From CAZAQV01 sp964487255 (lineage in GTDB: Bacteria; Myxococcota_A; Polyangia; Polyangiales; CAZAQV01): a stretch of DNA of 64,000 nucleotides. The stretch covers positions 1-64,000 of the forward strand of contig CAZAQV010000011.1 in the NCBI GenBank assembly GCA_964487255.1, given 5' to 3'. A program made the translations under genes and the position numbers. How positions within the stretch are numbered: position 1 is the stretch's first letter; each line of letters starts with the position of its first letter. Under the pieces are notes generated by a model. The model did not search any database, was not told where the DNA came from, and saw only the letters and a program-made list of their open reading frames with translations. Shown here piece after piece: positions 9,354 to 17,063 of the stretch.

Positions 9354-10640
9354 GTGACCCACTTCGTGATGCCGACGCTTGGTGCGAGTATGTCTGCGGG
9401 CACGTTGGTCGCCTGGCATCGACAACCCGGCGAGCATATTGCCCGCGGTGAGATCATCGCGGACGTTGAAACCGAAAAGGGAATCATCGAGGTTGAGACG
9501 TTCGTCGGTGGCGTGATCGAGCGTTTGCTGGTGAGTCCGGGAACGAAAGTGCCGGTCGGAACCCCGCTGGCGGTCATCGATGAGCAAGCCCACGCACCGT
9601 CCAACGAGTCGGTCAGTGAACCGATCGGAAAAGCCGGGCCACCGCGGCCCATTCTTTCGACACCATCCGCCAGGCAGCTCGCACGTGAAAACGGGGTGGA
9701 TCTCGCTTCGGTGGAGGGAACGGGAAAGCACGGATCCGTGACGCGCACGGATGTCGAGCGCGCCCTTGAAGCACCGCCGCCCGAAGCACCGCCGCCCGAA
9801 GCACCAGCAATGCAAACGAGCCCCCGTAGGCGGATCTCTCCATACGCGCGACGGCGCGGGCGAGAGCTTGGCATCGACCCGAGCGTGCTTGCGTCCGAAG
9901 CCAGGGGCCACGTTGTCCATGCAGACGACGTGCAAAAGGAAGCCGAACGCAAGCAGCAACCGGCCGTGAAAGACAAGGAAGCGGCGATGCGTCATGCGAT
10001 CGCTTCGGCCATGGCGCTTGCGAAGCGGGACATCCCTCACTACTACTTGAGCACCACGATCGACATCGAGCCTGCCATGACTTGGCTTGCCTCAGAAAAT
10101 GACAAGCGCTCAGTTGACGAACGCGTTGTTCCTGGCGTTCTTCTCCTTAAAGCTGCGGCGCTCGCGATGCGCGAGGTGCCTGAACTAAACGCGCATTGGG
10201 TCGGCAATCGGGCATTATTGCTTGAGCGCGTGCATGTTGGTGTCGCGATCTCCTTGCGACAAGGGGGACTGGTGGCGCCTGCAATTCATGACACCGATCG
10301 GCTTTCGGTCGGCGCTCTGATGGTGGCGCTCAAGGATCTCGTGGGCCGCGCACGCGCAGGCAGTTTCAGAAGCTCGGAACTGATCGATGCGAGCGTTACG
10401 GTTACCAGCCTTGGCGAACGTGGTGTGGAGACGGTTTATCCCATCATTTACCCGCCCCAAGTTGCGATGGTGGGGTTTGGAAAGATCGTTGAGCGCCCGT
10501 GGTGTGTCGAGGGCGCCGTCGTCCCTCGAAGGGTTGTCACGGCGACACTCGCAGCCGATCATCGCGCAAGCGACGGTCACCGCGGCGGACTCTACCTCAG
10601 CGCGATCGACCGATTTTTGCAGTCGCCGGAGGCCTTATGA
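9354..10640 (+). CDS. pdhC: Dihydrolipoamide acyltransferase (E2), one lipoyl and two subunit-binding domains
   Basis: 428 residues from a GTG directly after the E1beta stop; an ATG four bases earlier is out of frame. The lipoyl domain (1-78) has its acceptor Lys at about residue 42 in VETEKG. Two peripheral-subunit-binding-like modules follow, one from STPSARQLAREN and one from ISPYARRRGREL, separated by a short repeated Pro-Glu-Ala linker. The catalytic domain ends with the active-site HRASDG. E2 transfers the acetyl group from lipoate to CoA and forms the complex core. No E3 gene is present in the window, so lipoamide dehydrogenase must be shared or encoded elsewhere. The acyl carrier gene overlaps the stop. 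Confidence 0.9.
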   Translation: MTHFVMPTLGASMSAGTLVAWHRQPGEHIARGEIIADVETEKGIIEVETFVGGVIERLLVSPGTKVPVGTPLAVIDEQAHAPSNESVSEPIGKAGPPRPILSTPSARQLARENGVDLASVEGTGKHGSVTRTDVERALEAPPPEAPPPEAPAMQTSPRRRISPYARRRGRELGIDPSVLASEARGHVVHADDVQKEAERKQQPAVKDKEAAMRHAIASAMALAKRDIPHYYLSTTIDIEPAMTWLASENDKRSVDERVVPGVLLLKAAALAMREVPELNAHWVGNRALLLERVHVGVAISLRQGGLVAPAIHDTDRLSVGALMVALKDLVGRARAGSFRSSELIDASVTVTSLGERGVETVYPIIYPPQVAMVGFGKIVERPWCVEGAVVPRRVVTATLAADHRASDGHRGGLYLSAIDRFLQSPEAL

Positions 10641-10891
10641 ACCCAGATGAGATTCGCCGCATTGTTCTAGACAGCATTGAGTCCGTGGCACCCGAGGTGG
10701 AAGCGAGTTCCATCGACCCGAGTGAGGACTTGCGCGATGCACTCGATATCGACTCGATGGACTTTTTGAACTTCGTGACCGCGCTTCACAAGAAGCTCCA
10801 GGTTGACGTTCCCGAGCCAGATTACCCAAAGTTGCAGACGATCGATGGTTGCGTCGCCTACTTCGCTGAGGCGCGCGAACTCGCTCACTAA
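10637..10891 (+). CDS. Acyl carrier protein
   Basis: 84 residues from the ATG at 10637, which overlaps the E2 stop codon (ATGA). It is a single phosphopantetheine-binding domain: DIDSMDFLNF holds the Ser expected to carry the 4'-phosphopantetheine arm. It is the last gene of the ligase and dehydrogenase operon. An ACP placed directly behind pyruvate dehydrogenase E2 suggests, as inference, that acyl groups made by the ligase or dehydrogenase are loaded on a dedicated carrier. No fatty-acid or polyketide synthase gene is nearby. Confidence 0.85.
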   Translation: MNPDEIRRIVLDSIESVAPEVEASSIDPSEDLRDALDIDSMDFLNFVTALHKKLQVDVPEPDYPKLQTIDGCVAYFAEARELAH

Positions 10892-11724
10892 AGCGCGAGG
10901 GAGTTCCGAGAGATAGAAAAGTCCGGCGACCGGGGTGACCCTCGGCGGAGCAGTGTCCCGCTTGCAGGATGAGGAGAAGGAGCGGAGCTTGAGTGATGAC
11001 TCGCTGAAGCGCGCCTCTCATGAGATTGGCTAGGACCTCGAAGCCTTGTGTGTTGCCGAGCCCACGCGCTATGGGTTTGTCGTGGTGCCGACGCTCGTTG
11101 CAAAGCGCGGTTTACAGAGCAACCGTTCCCTACTTCACCGGGGCGAAGCAGGTTCATTCTTCCTCGTCTAGCCTTCTCTTCAGAGTTCCTTCGCTCAACC
11201 TCCCGCTCCGACCCAAGGGTCAGAGCCCTACCTGCTATCGGGTTTGTGCCCTCTTTGTGACCTCGTCGAATGCGTCCACCTAACGCGAGGCATGCCTTCC
11301 TCGCTACGTTCCGCCCCCAGGTTTTTCCAACCTCTCGACGGTTTACTCCGCATTCGATTTTGTAAGCTTGTTTCATCCTACTGCCACGTTCAGGGTTCAA
11401 CCTGCTCGACCGAGAGACTATCCCCCAGTCGCCAGACCGTGAAAGTAGAGAGCAAGCGCCGTGCCAAGCTCACGCGAAGGCTTTCCAGACGAAAAACGTT
11501 GTTCAATGCCAGGGGTGGCGCGCATGTAATGCGCAACACGTTGTGGACGGGCGTGGGAAATCGACAGCCAAGATCAGGTATGCGGCATGCTTTTTCAAGT
11601 GGGTTCAACGCTCGCCGAAAGGTGTGCGAAACCGTTGCACAGGGAAGTTTCGATCTGCGCGAAATATGTCTTGCTTGCGCTCGTCGCGTTGATGACGGGC
11701 ACGCAAGTTGCTTTCTCGTAGTAC
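10892..11724. other. 833-bp region with no recognisable gene
   Basis: No open frame here has recognisable domains, and none has a convincing start with a ribosome-binding site. The plus strand is rich in pyrimidine runs between about 11150 and 11420, so the minus strand is purine-rich, which is more like a structured or decayed RNA element than a protein gene. The frames that do stay open (for example minus 11400-10888) have Arg/Ser-rich translations of the shadow type. Confidence 0.5.
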
Positions 11725-12168
11725 ATGCGTTTGTGCAAAACGATTCTCATGTGTCTTACGATCGCGCTCGCCTCCGCGTGTGTTCCTAGACCCATCGCAA
11801 CTTCCACTTGGGTGGGCGTGGCTCCGCCAGCACCGTTGCTTGAAGTGACGGGTGTTGCGCCCGGCCCTGGGTACGCTTGGATCGACGGCTATTGGTCGTG
11901 GGACGGAACCCAATATGTTTGGCTGCGCGGCTACTGGGCACCGCAGCCTGCGAATGGTTATCTTTGGGTGCCAAGCGGGTGGGTCGTTTCGGGTAGCCGG
12001 TACCGGTTCGTCCCGGGTCGTTGGGTGCATCCGGCGCGGCGACCTCGCATCCGTTATGTTCACCCCAGGCCTCGGGTCCGGATCCAGCCGGGCGCGAGGT
12101 ATCGAAGCGTGCGTCCACGAAGCGTGCGTCCACGAAGCGCGCGACCTCGAAGCGTGCGGCCACGTTAG
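11725..12168 (+). CDS. YXWGXW-repeat-like lipoprotein with Arg-rich C-terminal repeats
   Basis: 147 residues. The signal peptide ends in a lipobox (ALASAC), so it is probably lipid-anchored. The body has the aromatic pattern of YXWGXW-type proteins: AWIDGYWSWDG, VWLRGYWAP, LWVPSGWV and FVPGRWVHP. The last 25 or so residues are a run of RSVRPR units encoded by a short DNA tandem repeat. The family's role is unknown; such proteins are common in the envelopes of environmental Gram-negatives. It converges on the minus-strand membrane gene only a few bases away. Confidence 0.75.
   Translation: MRLCKTILMCLTIALASACVPRPIATSTWVGVAPPAPLLEVTGVAPGPGYAWIDGYWSWDGTQYVWLRGYWAPQPANGYLWVPSGWVVSGSRYRFVPGRWVHPARRPRIRYVHPRPRVRIQPGARYRSVRPRSVRPRSARPRSVRPR
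12097..12168 (+). repeat. 15-bp coding tandem repeat (RSVRP unit)
   Basis: Four to five imperfect copies of a unit reading CGAAGCGTGCGTCCA encode the Arg/Ser/Pro tail of the YXWGXW-like lipoprotein. One copy has GCGCGACCT in place of GTGCGTCCA. Copy number would be expected to vary between strains. Confidence 0.7.
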
Positions 12169-12173
12169 AGTGA

Positions 12174-12542
12174 CTACCAGCCGATTTCGCCATCGTTGTC
12201 CGGCTGGTAAGGCGCGCGCCAAACATGCAAGAGCCAGTACATGGGCAGCAGGACAAAGCCTGCAACGAGAAAACCAATGAACCAAAGGTAGCGCATGCCC
12301 TTCGATATTCGTTGGTTGTTAACCAGCGCGGGCAAATAGACGACCATCAACATAAAGACCATGAACGGTAGCGCCAAGCACAGCACACATGGTGCTGACC
12401 CGGCACCAAGGAAGCCACGGTCGGGCTGCATGAGTGCCCTAAGTAGAATCGCGAGACCGACCATAACTGGCAACAGCGTAAAAATGCCAAGCCAGAGTCT
12501 GTCCGATTTCTTCCAGTTGTGTGCTTCCCACATCTTTCCCAA
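12174..12542 (-). CDS. Small membrane protein of unknown function
   Basis: 122 residues with three strongly hydrophobic stretches (about 18-35, 51-71 and 86-106), the first preceded by a charged N-terminus. Two Cys lie close together (PCVLC), which could be a redox or metal pair. No family is recognised. It stands alone between the convergent YXWGXW-like lipoprotein gene and the Ala/Asp-repeat lipoprotein gene. Confidence 0.6.
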   Translation of the reverse strand: MGKMWEAHNWKKSDRLWLGIFTLLPVMVGLAILLRALMQPDRGFLGAGSAPCVLCLALPFMVFMLMVVYLPALVNNQRISKGMRYLWFIGFLVAGFVLLPMYWLLHVWRAPYQPDNDGEIGW

Positions 12543-12661
12543 CCTTCATGCGAGCAACCACTACGCTCGCTACATATCTCGGTTCACAAGTTCGCAGGTT
12601 GTGCGCCGTGCGTGCAGCGAGTGCGCATTAACACGCACTCACGTCACGCCTCTCTCTTTCA

Positions 12662-12937
12662 TCACGATCCATTTGCGTCTTGTGTAGCATCTGCCATCGC
12701 GTCTTGTTCAGCATCTGCCATCGCGTCTTGCGCAGCATCTGCCGTGGCGTCCGATGCGGCATCTTTGGCGGCATCTGCCATCGCGTCTGGCGCAGCATCT
12801 GCCGTCGCGTCCTGCGAGGCGTCCATGGCCCCGTCAGTGCCGTTGTCATCATCATCGCCGCACGCCGCAGTCGCGACGCATAAAAAAAGGGCTGGAACCC
12901 AGACGTTGGACTGAAACCAAGTTCGAAATCTAGTCAT
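12662..12937 (-). CDS. Ala/Asp-repeat lipoprotein
   Basis: 91 residues from the ATG at 12937, chosen because GGAGG lies five bases upstream; an in-frame ATG eight codons earlier lacks this. A signal peptide ends in the lipobox TAAC and is followed by GDDDDNG. The rest is almost entirely an eight-residue repeat of the type DAMADAAQ, highly acidic and low-complexity. It is probably a surface lipoprotein spacer or stalk; no function can be assigned. Confidence 0.65.
   Translation of the reverse strand: MTRFRTWFQSNVWVPALFLCVATAACGDDDDNGTDGAMDASQDATADAAPDAMADAAKDAASDATADAAQDAMADAEQDAMADATQDANGS
12688..12831 (-). repeat. 24-bp coding tandem repeat (DAxADAxx unit)
   Basis: About six imperfect copies of a 24-bp unit containing GCATCTGCCATCGCGTC on the plus strand, encoding the Ala/Asp repeats of the lipoprotein. 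Two adjacent copies near 12689-12736 are almost identical, which suggests recent slippage. Confidence 0.75.
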
Positions 12938-12997
12938 GCTAACCTCCATCTCCCTTTCCAATGCACTAGTTGTGCCAGCTTGCCGTTACTATTCGGT

Positions 12998-13065
12998 GTT
13001 CATTCGCGCCGCAGTGTTCATTGTTCATTCGCGCCGCAGTGTTCATTGTTCATTCGCGCCGCAGG
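12998..13065 (-). repeat. 25-bp tandem duplication of the exporter permease 3' end
   Basis: Three copies at a 25-bp period (starting 12998, 13023 and 13048) of GTTCATTCGCGCCGCAG. The last copy contains the real stop (13050-13052) and final codons of the MacB-like permease; the other two lie just downstream of the gene. The 3' end has therefore been duplicated into noncoding DNA. Confidence 0.85.
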
Positions 13066-14252
13066 GCCTCAATAGGGTCGAGTCGTGCGGCTTGCCGAGC
13101 GGGAAAGAAGCCGAAGACAACGCCAACGATGGTCGAGAAGAAAAAAGCGACGAGATTGATCTGAGGATCGAAAAGATAGGGGACGTCCATCGCGTTGGCA
13201 GCGAAGATGGAGACGCCCGTCGCGACGGCTAGGCCAATCAGGCCCCCGACCGCAGACAGGGCAACCGCCTCGATCAGAAACTGCAAGAGCACCTCGCGAC
13301 TGAGTGCACCGATCGCCAACCGAATTCCGATTTCTCGCGTCCGTTCAGTCACCGACACGAGCATGATATTCATGATGCCGATGCCACCGACCAATAGGCT
13401 CACCGCCGCCACAGCCCCAAGCAGCATCGTGAGCACGCGTGTCGTTGAAGTCAGCATTTCCGCCATCTGCCGAGTGTCCATGATTCGAAAATCGTCTTCT
13501 TCGCTTTCGCCGACTCTTCGACGCTCGCGGAACAACAGCGTGAGCTGATCTTGCACCTTTGAAATGGAGGCGCGCTCGTCGACGGAGACCAAAATACGTC
13601 CGACGTCTTGGTTGCCTGTGAGCCGGCGATGCACAGTGCGAAGCGGCATCACAATCAGATCGTCCTGGTCGGTGCCCATCGCGGACTGGCCTTTGGCTTT
13701 GAGGAGTGCGATGACTTCGCAGTTGAACCCCTTGACGCGGATCGCACTTCCGATTGGATCCTGTTTCGCGAAGAGCTTCTCTCGGACAGTGGCGCCGATG
13801 ACACACGCCGCCTTGCCTGCCCTTTGCTCAAGTTCCGTGAAGGTCCGACCTGCAGACAACGTCCAATTGCCCGCCAGGAAGAAGTCGCTATTGCTGCCCG
13901 TCACCATCGTGGACCAGTTGCGTTCGGCGAAGACAGCGGTCGCAGCTTTACCCGCGATTGGTGCGACGGCCCGCGTGAACGGGACTTGGCTGCGAATGGC
14001 GTCTACATCGGCGATGCGGAAGGCTGAGGCGCCCGCAGAAACCGGGCCGAAACGCTGACCCGGCATCAACACGAGCAGGTTCGTTCCCATGCTTCGAATC
14101 TGGTCAGAGACCGATTGCGTTGCTCCGTTTCCCAGGGTGACCATCGTGACGACCGCAGCGATTCCGATGACAATGCCAAGGATCGTCAACAGCGACCGCA
14201 ACAAGTTTCGTACGATGGCCCGCCAGGCGAGCACGATGGTGTTCCAGATCAA
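13050..14252 (-). CDS. MacB-like ABC transporter permease
   Basis: 400 residues: one N-terminal transmembrane helix (about 15-40), a large periplasmic MacB_PCD domain (about 45-240) and three C-terminal helices of the FtsX domain (about 275-395) with GIMNIMLVSVTERTREIGIR. MacB-type permeases act as mechanotransmitters that drive export of peptides, drugs or lipoproteins through a periplasmic adaptor. In canonical MacB the ATPase is fused to the permease; here it is a separate gene immediately upstream, overlapping by 4 bp. Confidence 0.92.
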   Translation of the reverse strand: MIWNTIVLAWRAIVRNLLRSLLTILGIVIGIAAVVTMVTLGNGATQSVSDQIRSMGTNLLVLMPGQRFGPVSAGASAFRIADVDAIRSQVPFTRAVAPIAGKAATAVFAERNWSTMVTGSNSDFFLAGNWTLSAGRTFTELEQRAGKAACVIGATVREKLFAKQDPIGSAIRVKGFNCEVIALLKAKGQSAMGTDQDDLIVMPLRTVHRRLTGNQDVGRILVSVDERASISKVQDQLTLLFRERRRVGESEEDDFRIMDTRQMAEMLTSTTRVLTMLLGAVAAVSLLVGGIGIMNIMLVSVTERTREIGIRLAIGALSREVLLQFLIEAVALSAVGGLIGLAVATGVSIFAANAMDVPYLFDPQINLVAFFFSTIVGVVFGFFPARQAARLDPIEALRRE

Positions 14253-14965
14253 CCTGCAACCTTGTGTTCCAGCGCTGAGGGCTGGGCGCTCTGCACGCGT
14301 CCATCGACGAAGTGGATGATGCGCTCCGCGTGGGCAGCGATATCGGGCTCGTGCGTGACCATCAGTACTGTGAGGCCTTGCTCCTGATTGAGCCGTCGGA
14401 TCAGGTCCAAGACACCTTGACTGGTTTGTGTGTCGAGGTTGCCAGTGGGCTCATCCGCAAGCAGCACGGCAGGGCGCGTGACGATAGCGCGCGCGATTGC
14501 GACGCGCTGCTGCTGGCCGCCGGAAAGTTCCGCTTGCGTGTGGTTCTCCCATCCGCGAAGTCCCACTTGCGCAAGTGCAGCCCGTGCAGCGGCTCGCCGT
14601 GCTGCCGCGGAAACCCGGCGATAGACGAGTGGTAGTTCAACATTCTCGAGGGCGCTCGTTCGGGGCAATAGGTTGAAGCCTTGGAAGACGAAGCCCAAGC
14701 GGTAGCGCCGCAACAGGGCGCGCTGATTGCGCGAGAGCTCTTCGACGCAAACACCCTGAAACTCGTAGCGACCGCTGGTCGGCGTGTCGAGACAACCCAG
14801 AATATTCATGGCGGTGGACTTTCCGGAGCCACTCGGCCCCATGATGGCGACCCATTCTCCCGTCTTGATCGTCAGGTCGATCCCCTTAAGTGCCTCAAAT
14901 TCTGCCGGTCCACGGCCGTATTTCTTCGTTACCGCAAAGAGTTGGATGATGGTTTCGACGGTCAT
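14249..14965 (-). CDS. ABC transporter ATP-binding protein (MacB/LolD type)
   Basis: 238 residues with Walker A GPSGSGKST, Q loop, signature LSGGQQQR, Walker B VLLADEPTGNLD and the H-loop MVTHEPD. It powers the permease encoded directly downstream and overlaps the adaptor gene upstream by 4 bp. The combination with a HlyD-like adaptor points to a tripartite exporter rather than LolCDE, which has no such adaptor. Confidence 0.93.
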   Translation of the reverse strand: MTVETIIQLFAVTKKYGRGPAEFEALKGIDLTIKTGEWVAIMGPSGSGKSTAMNILGCLDTPTSGRYEFQGVCVEELSRNQRALLRRYRLGFVFQGFNLLPRTSALENVELPLVYRRVSAAARRAAARAALAQVGLRGWENHTQAELSGGQQQRVAIARAIVTRPAVLLADEPTGNLDTQTSQGVLDLIRRLNQEQGLTVLMVTHEPDIAAHAERIIHFVDGRVQSAQPSALEHKVAG

Positions 14966-16248
14966 GATTCCGGAACAACTTGCTCGGTGATGAGGGCCAT
15001 TCCTGGCTCAAGCGATCCGTCCACGATCTCGGTCATCTTCCCGTCCGTCAGACCGGTGCGAACGTCAAGCGGCGTAGGTTGACCTTCTTCGATGAGCCAA
15101 ACCTGCTGCAGAACAGCCACGACAGGCGAAGATTGGTGCGGCTTTCGGTGCGGGACGCGGGGGATCAGCCGCGCGATGAGCCCCCGACTCGAGGGCGAAG
15201 ACGATGCATCGCCCACGCGTTCGCGCGGTTCAAAACGCAGCGCCGCGTTCGGGACGAGTAACGCATTTTCTCTCGTCGCAACGATGATGCTCGCGTTCGC
15301 GGTCATACCGGGACGAAGACTCAAGTCCTCGTTTTTGACGGTGATCACAGCGGGATAGGAAACGACACCGTCGGTCACTTCGGAGCCGTAGCCGACTCGG
15401 GTGATCATGCCTTCATACTGACGGCCTGGCCAAGCATCGACCGTGAACGTTGCGCGTTGTCCGACGCGTACTTGCGCAACGTCTGCCTCATCGACGGCGA
15501 CCCGAAGTTCCATCTTGGTGAGGTCCTCAGCGAGGGTAAACAGCACGGGGGCCTGAAGGGTAGCGGCAACCGTTTGCCCCGACTCTACGTTGCGGGTCAA
15601 CACGACGCCACTGATCGGAGAGCGAATGTGAGCCTTTTGAAGATTGGTTCGATCCAAGGCGAGGGTTGCGATCGCTTGTGAAACGTTGGCTTTGGTTACC
15701 GCTTCGTTTGCCTCAGCCCGACCTACGTTCGCTTCTGCGATGCTCAAGTCGTTCTGAGACGGGTCGAGACCGTGGGTGAACGAAAAAACGTCCCTCAAGC
15801 GAGTGAGTAACACGTGCGCTTCATGGGTCGTCGCCCGCGCATGGCGAACTTGCGCCCTTGCGGCCGCGAGGGACGCACGCGATCTGGCTACGTTGTCGCG
15901 CAACCTGGAGAGATCAAGTCCCGCGAGCGGCTGCCCTTTTGTGATCTGGTCATTTTCGTCAACGAACACTTGGGTCACGATGCCGGATAGCTCGCTCGAG
16001 ACATCGACTTTGTTGGTCGGTTGCAGGTTGCCGGTCGCCGAAATGGTGACGACCAGCGTGTGCCTCGCGACAACTTCCGTTTGGTATCGATGCTTTTCCT
16101 CCGCGTCCGAATTCAAGAAGTACCAGATCAGTAAACCGGCGATACTCAGCAAAGCTCCGGACAACCACCACCACCGATAGTGCGTGGTTCGTGCGTCACC
16201 GCGTTCGAGGACGGCTTCAAGGCCCTGTGGTGGTTCGTCGAAGGTCAC
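14962..16248 (-). CDS. MacA-like periplasmic adaptor (HlyD/RND family)
   Basis: 428 residues: one N-terminal membrane anchor (about 32-48), a biotinyl-lipoyl-like half (ATGNLQPTNKVDVSSELSG), a long alpha-helical hairpin (about 110-190), the second lipoyl half (AHIRSPISGVV) and a beta-barrel domain. It would link the MacB-like permease to an outer-membrane channel; no TolC-like gene is in the window. It overlaps the ATPase gene and the cytochrome gene by 4 bp each. Confidence 0.92.
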   Translation of the reverse strand: MTFDEPPQGLEAVLERGDARTTHYRWWWLSGALLSIAGLLIWYFLNSDAEEKHRYQTEVVARHTLVVTISATGNLQPTNKVDVSSELSGIVTQVFVDENDQITKGQPLAGLDLSRLRDNVARSRASLAAARAQVRHARATTHEAHVLLTRLRDVFSFTHGLDPSQNDLSIAEANVGRAEANEAVTKANVSQAIATLALDRTNLQKAHIRSPISGVVLTRNVESGQTVAATLQAPVLFTLAEDLTKMELRVAVDEADVAQVRVGQRATFTVDAWPGRQYEGMITRVGYGSEVTDGVVSYPAVITVKNEDLSLRPGMTANASIIVATRENALLVPNAALRFEPRERVGDASSSPSSRGLIARLIPRVPHRKPHQSSPVVAVLQQVWLIEEGQPTPLDVRTGLTDGKMTEIVDGSLEPGMALITEQVVPES

Positions 16249-17054
16249 TTCATTCGCATCTCATTGGTGGCGTCGTCGAGCCGAACGGCGTTGTGGCAAC
16301 TGGCACAAGTGTTTAGCAGTTGACCGTATGCGCGGACCCGTTCTCGCATGCGTCGGTCGTCGCGAGCTTGTTTCGAGATTTCGTGGACCTCCCGGCTCCA
16401 TCGCTCCACATCTCTTGCTGCGTTAGGCGCTCTCGCGATGCTCTGGGAATTGGCGAGGTTTTCGGGAACCAACGGCGCGTCGAGCATGACACCCACGGCA
16501 CGTTGCCAAGCTTCATCAGAAGGCATCGTGAGCGCTTCCCACATCGTTTTCGCAGCCCATTGATGCCGCATCATGTTCGCTGTGGTGGTCGGACCCATTG
16601 CGGGGGGATCCGTGAGTTTCGTTTCTGGGCCTCCGAGTATGCTGTGGCACCCGCCGCACGATGCGGCCAATTCGGCAACGCGATGGGCAGCGCTCGCGAG
16701 ATCGTCGGCATCGTGCGCACGCTGCGCGGCGTCTTGCATGGCTTGCACGTACTTGCGCCACTTTGTGGATAGCTCATCCGGTGACTTGTGCTCGGCAATC
16801 CAACGCGCGTAGCGGCGAAGCGCGCTCAGATCACCGTTGATGACAGAGTCGCGCACCTTGGTTCCGTAGGTAAAATGGCTGCCCATGTGCTCGGCCAACG
16901 TAGGCTTTCGTAGATCTGCCGTCGGTTCTCGGATTTTTTCTCCCACATCGTCTTCGGCAAGCCTAGACTCCGTGCACGAGACGAAGGCGGGCACAAGCAT
17001 CAGTGACAGAGCGCCCGCGCAGCGTTGTAACTTACAAAAGCTCAACACGCTCAA
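16245..17054 (-). CDS. Dihaem cytochrome c-like lipoprotein
   Basis: 269 residues. A signal peptide ends in the lipobox FVSC (Cys27). Two c-type haem-binding motifs are visible, CGGCH at 133-137 and CASCH at 250-254, each in a helical domain, so two haems and a periplasmic electron-transfer or sensing role are expected. It overlaps the adaptor gene by 4 bp and starts 9 bp after the beta-propeller gene stops, so all five genes appear to be one operon. A cytochrome in front of a MacAB-type exporter is unusual. No specific family is recognised. Confidence 0.82.
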   Translation of the reverse strand: MSVLSFCKLQRCAGALSLMLVPAFVSCTESRLAEDDVGEKIREPTADLRKPTLAEHMGSHFTYGTKVRDSVINGDLSALRRYARWIAEHKSPDELSTKWRKYVQAMQDAAQRAHDADDLASAAHRVAELAASCGGCHSILGGPETKLTDPPAMGPTTTANMMRHQWAAKTMWEALTMPSDEAWQRAVGVMLDAPLVPENLANSQSIARAPNAARDVERWSREVHEISKQARDDRRMRERVRAYGQLLNTCASCHNAVRLDDATNEMRMK

Positions 17055-17063
17055 AGCCTCATC

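Noticed and set aside
10888..11400. Open frame of 170 codons on the minus strand in the 833-bp region
   Set aside because: The translation is Arg/Ser-rich, matches no fold or motif, and there is no ribosome-binding site before its start; it resembles an accidental frame in G+C-rich DNA.
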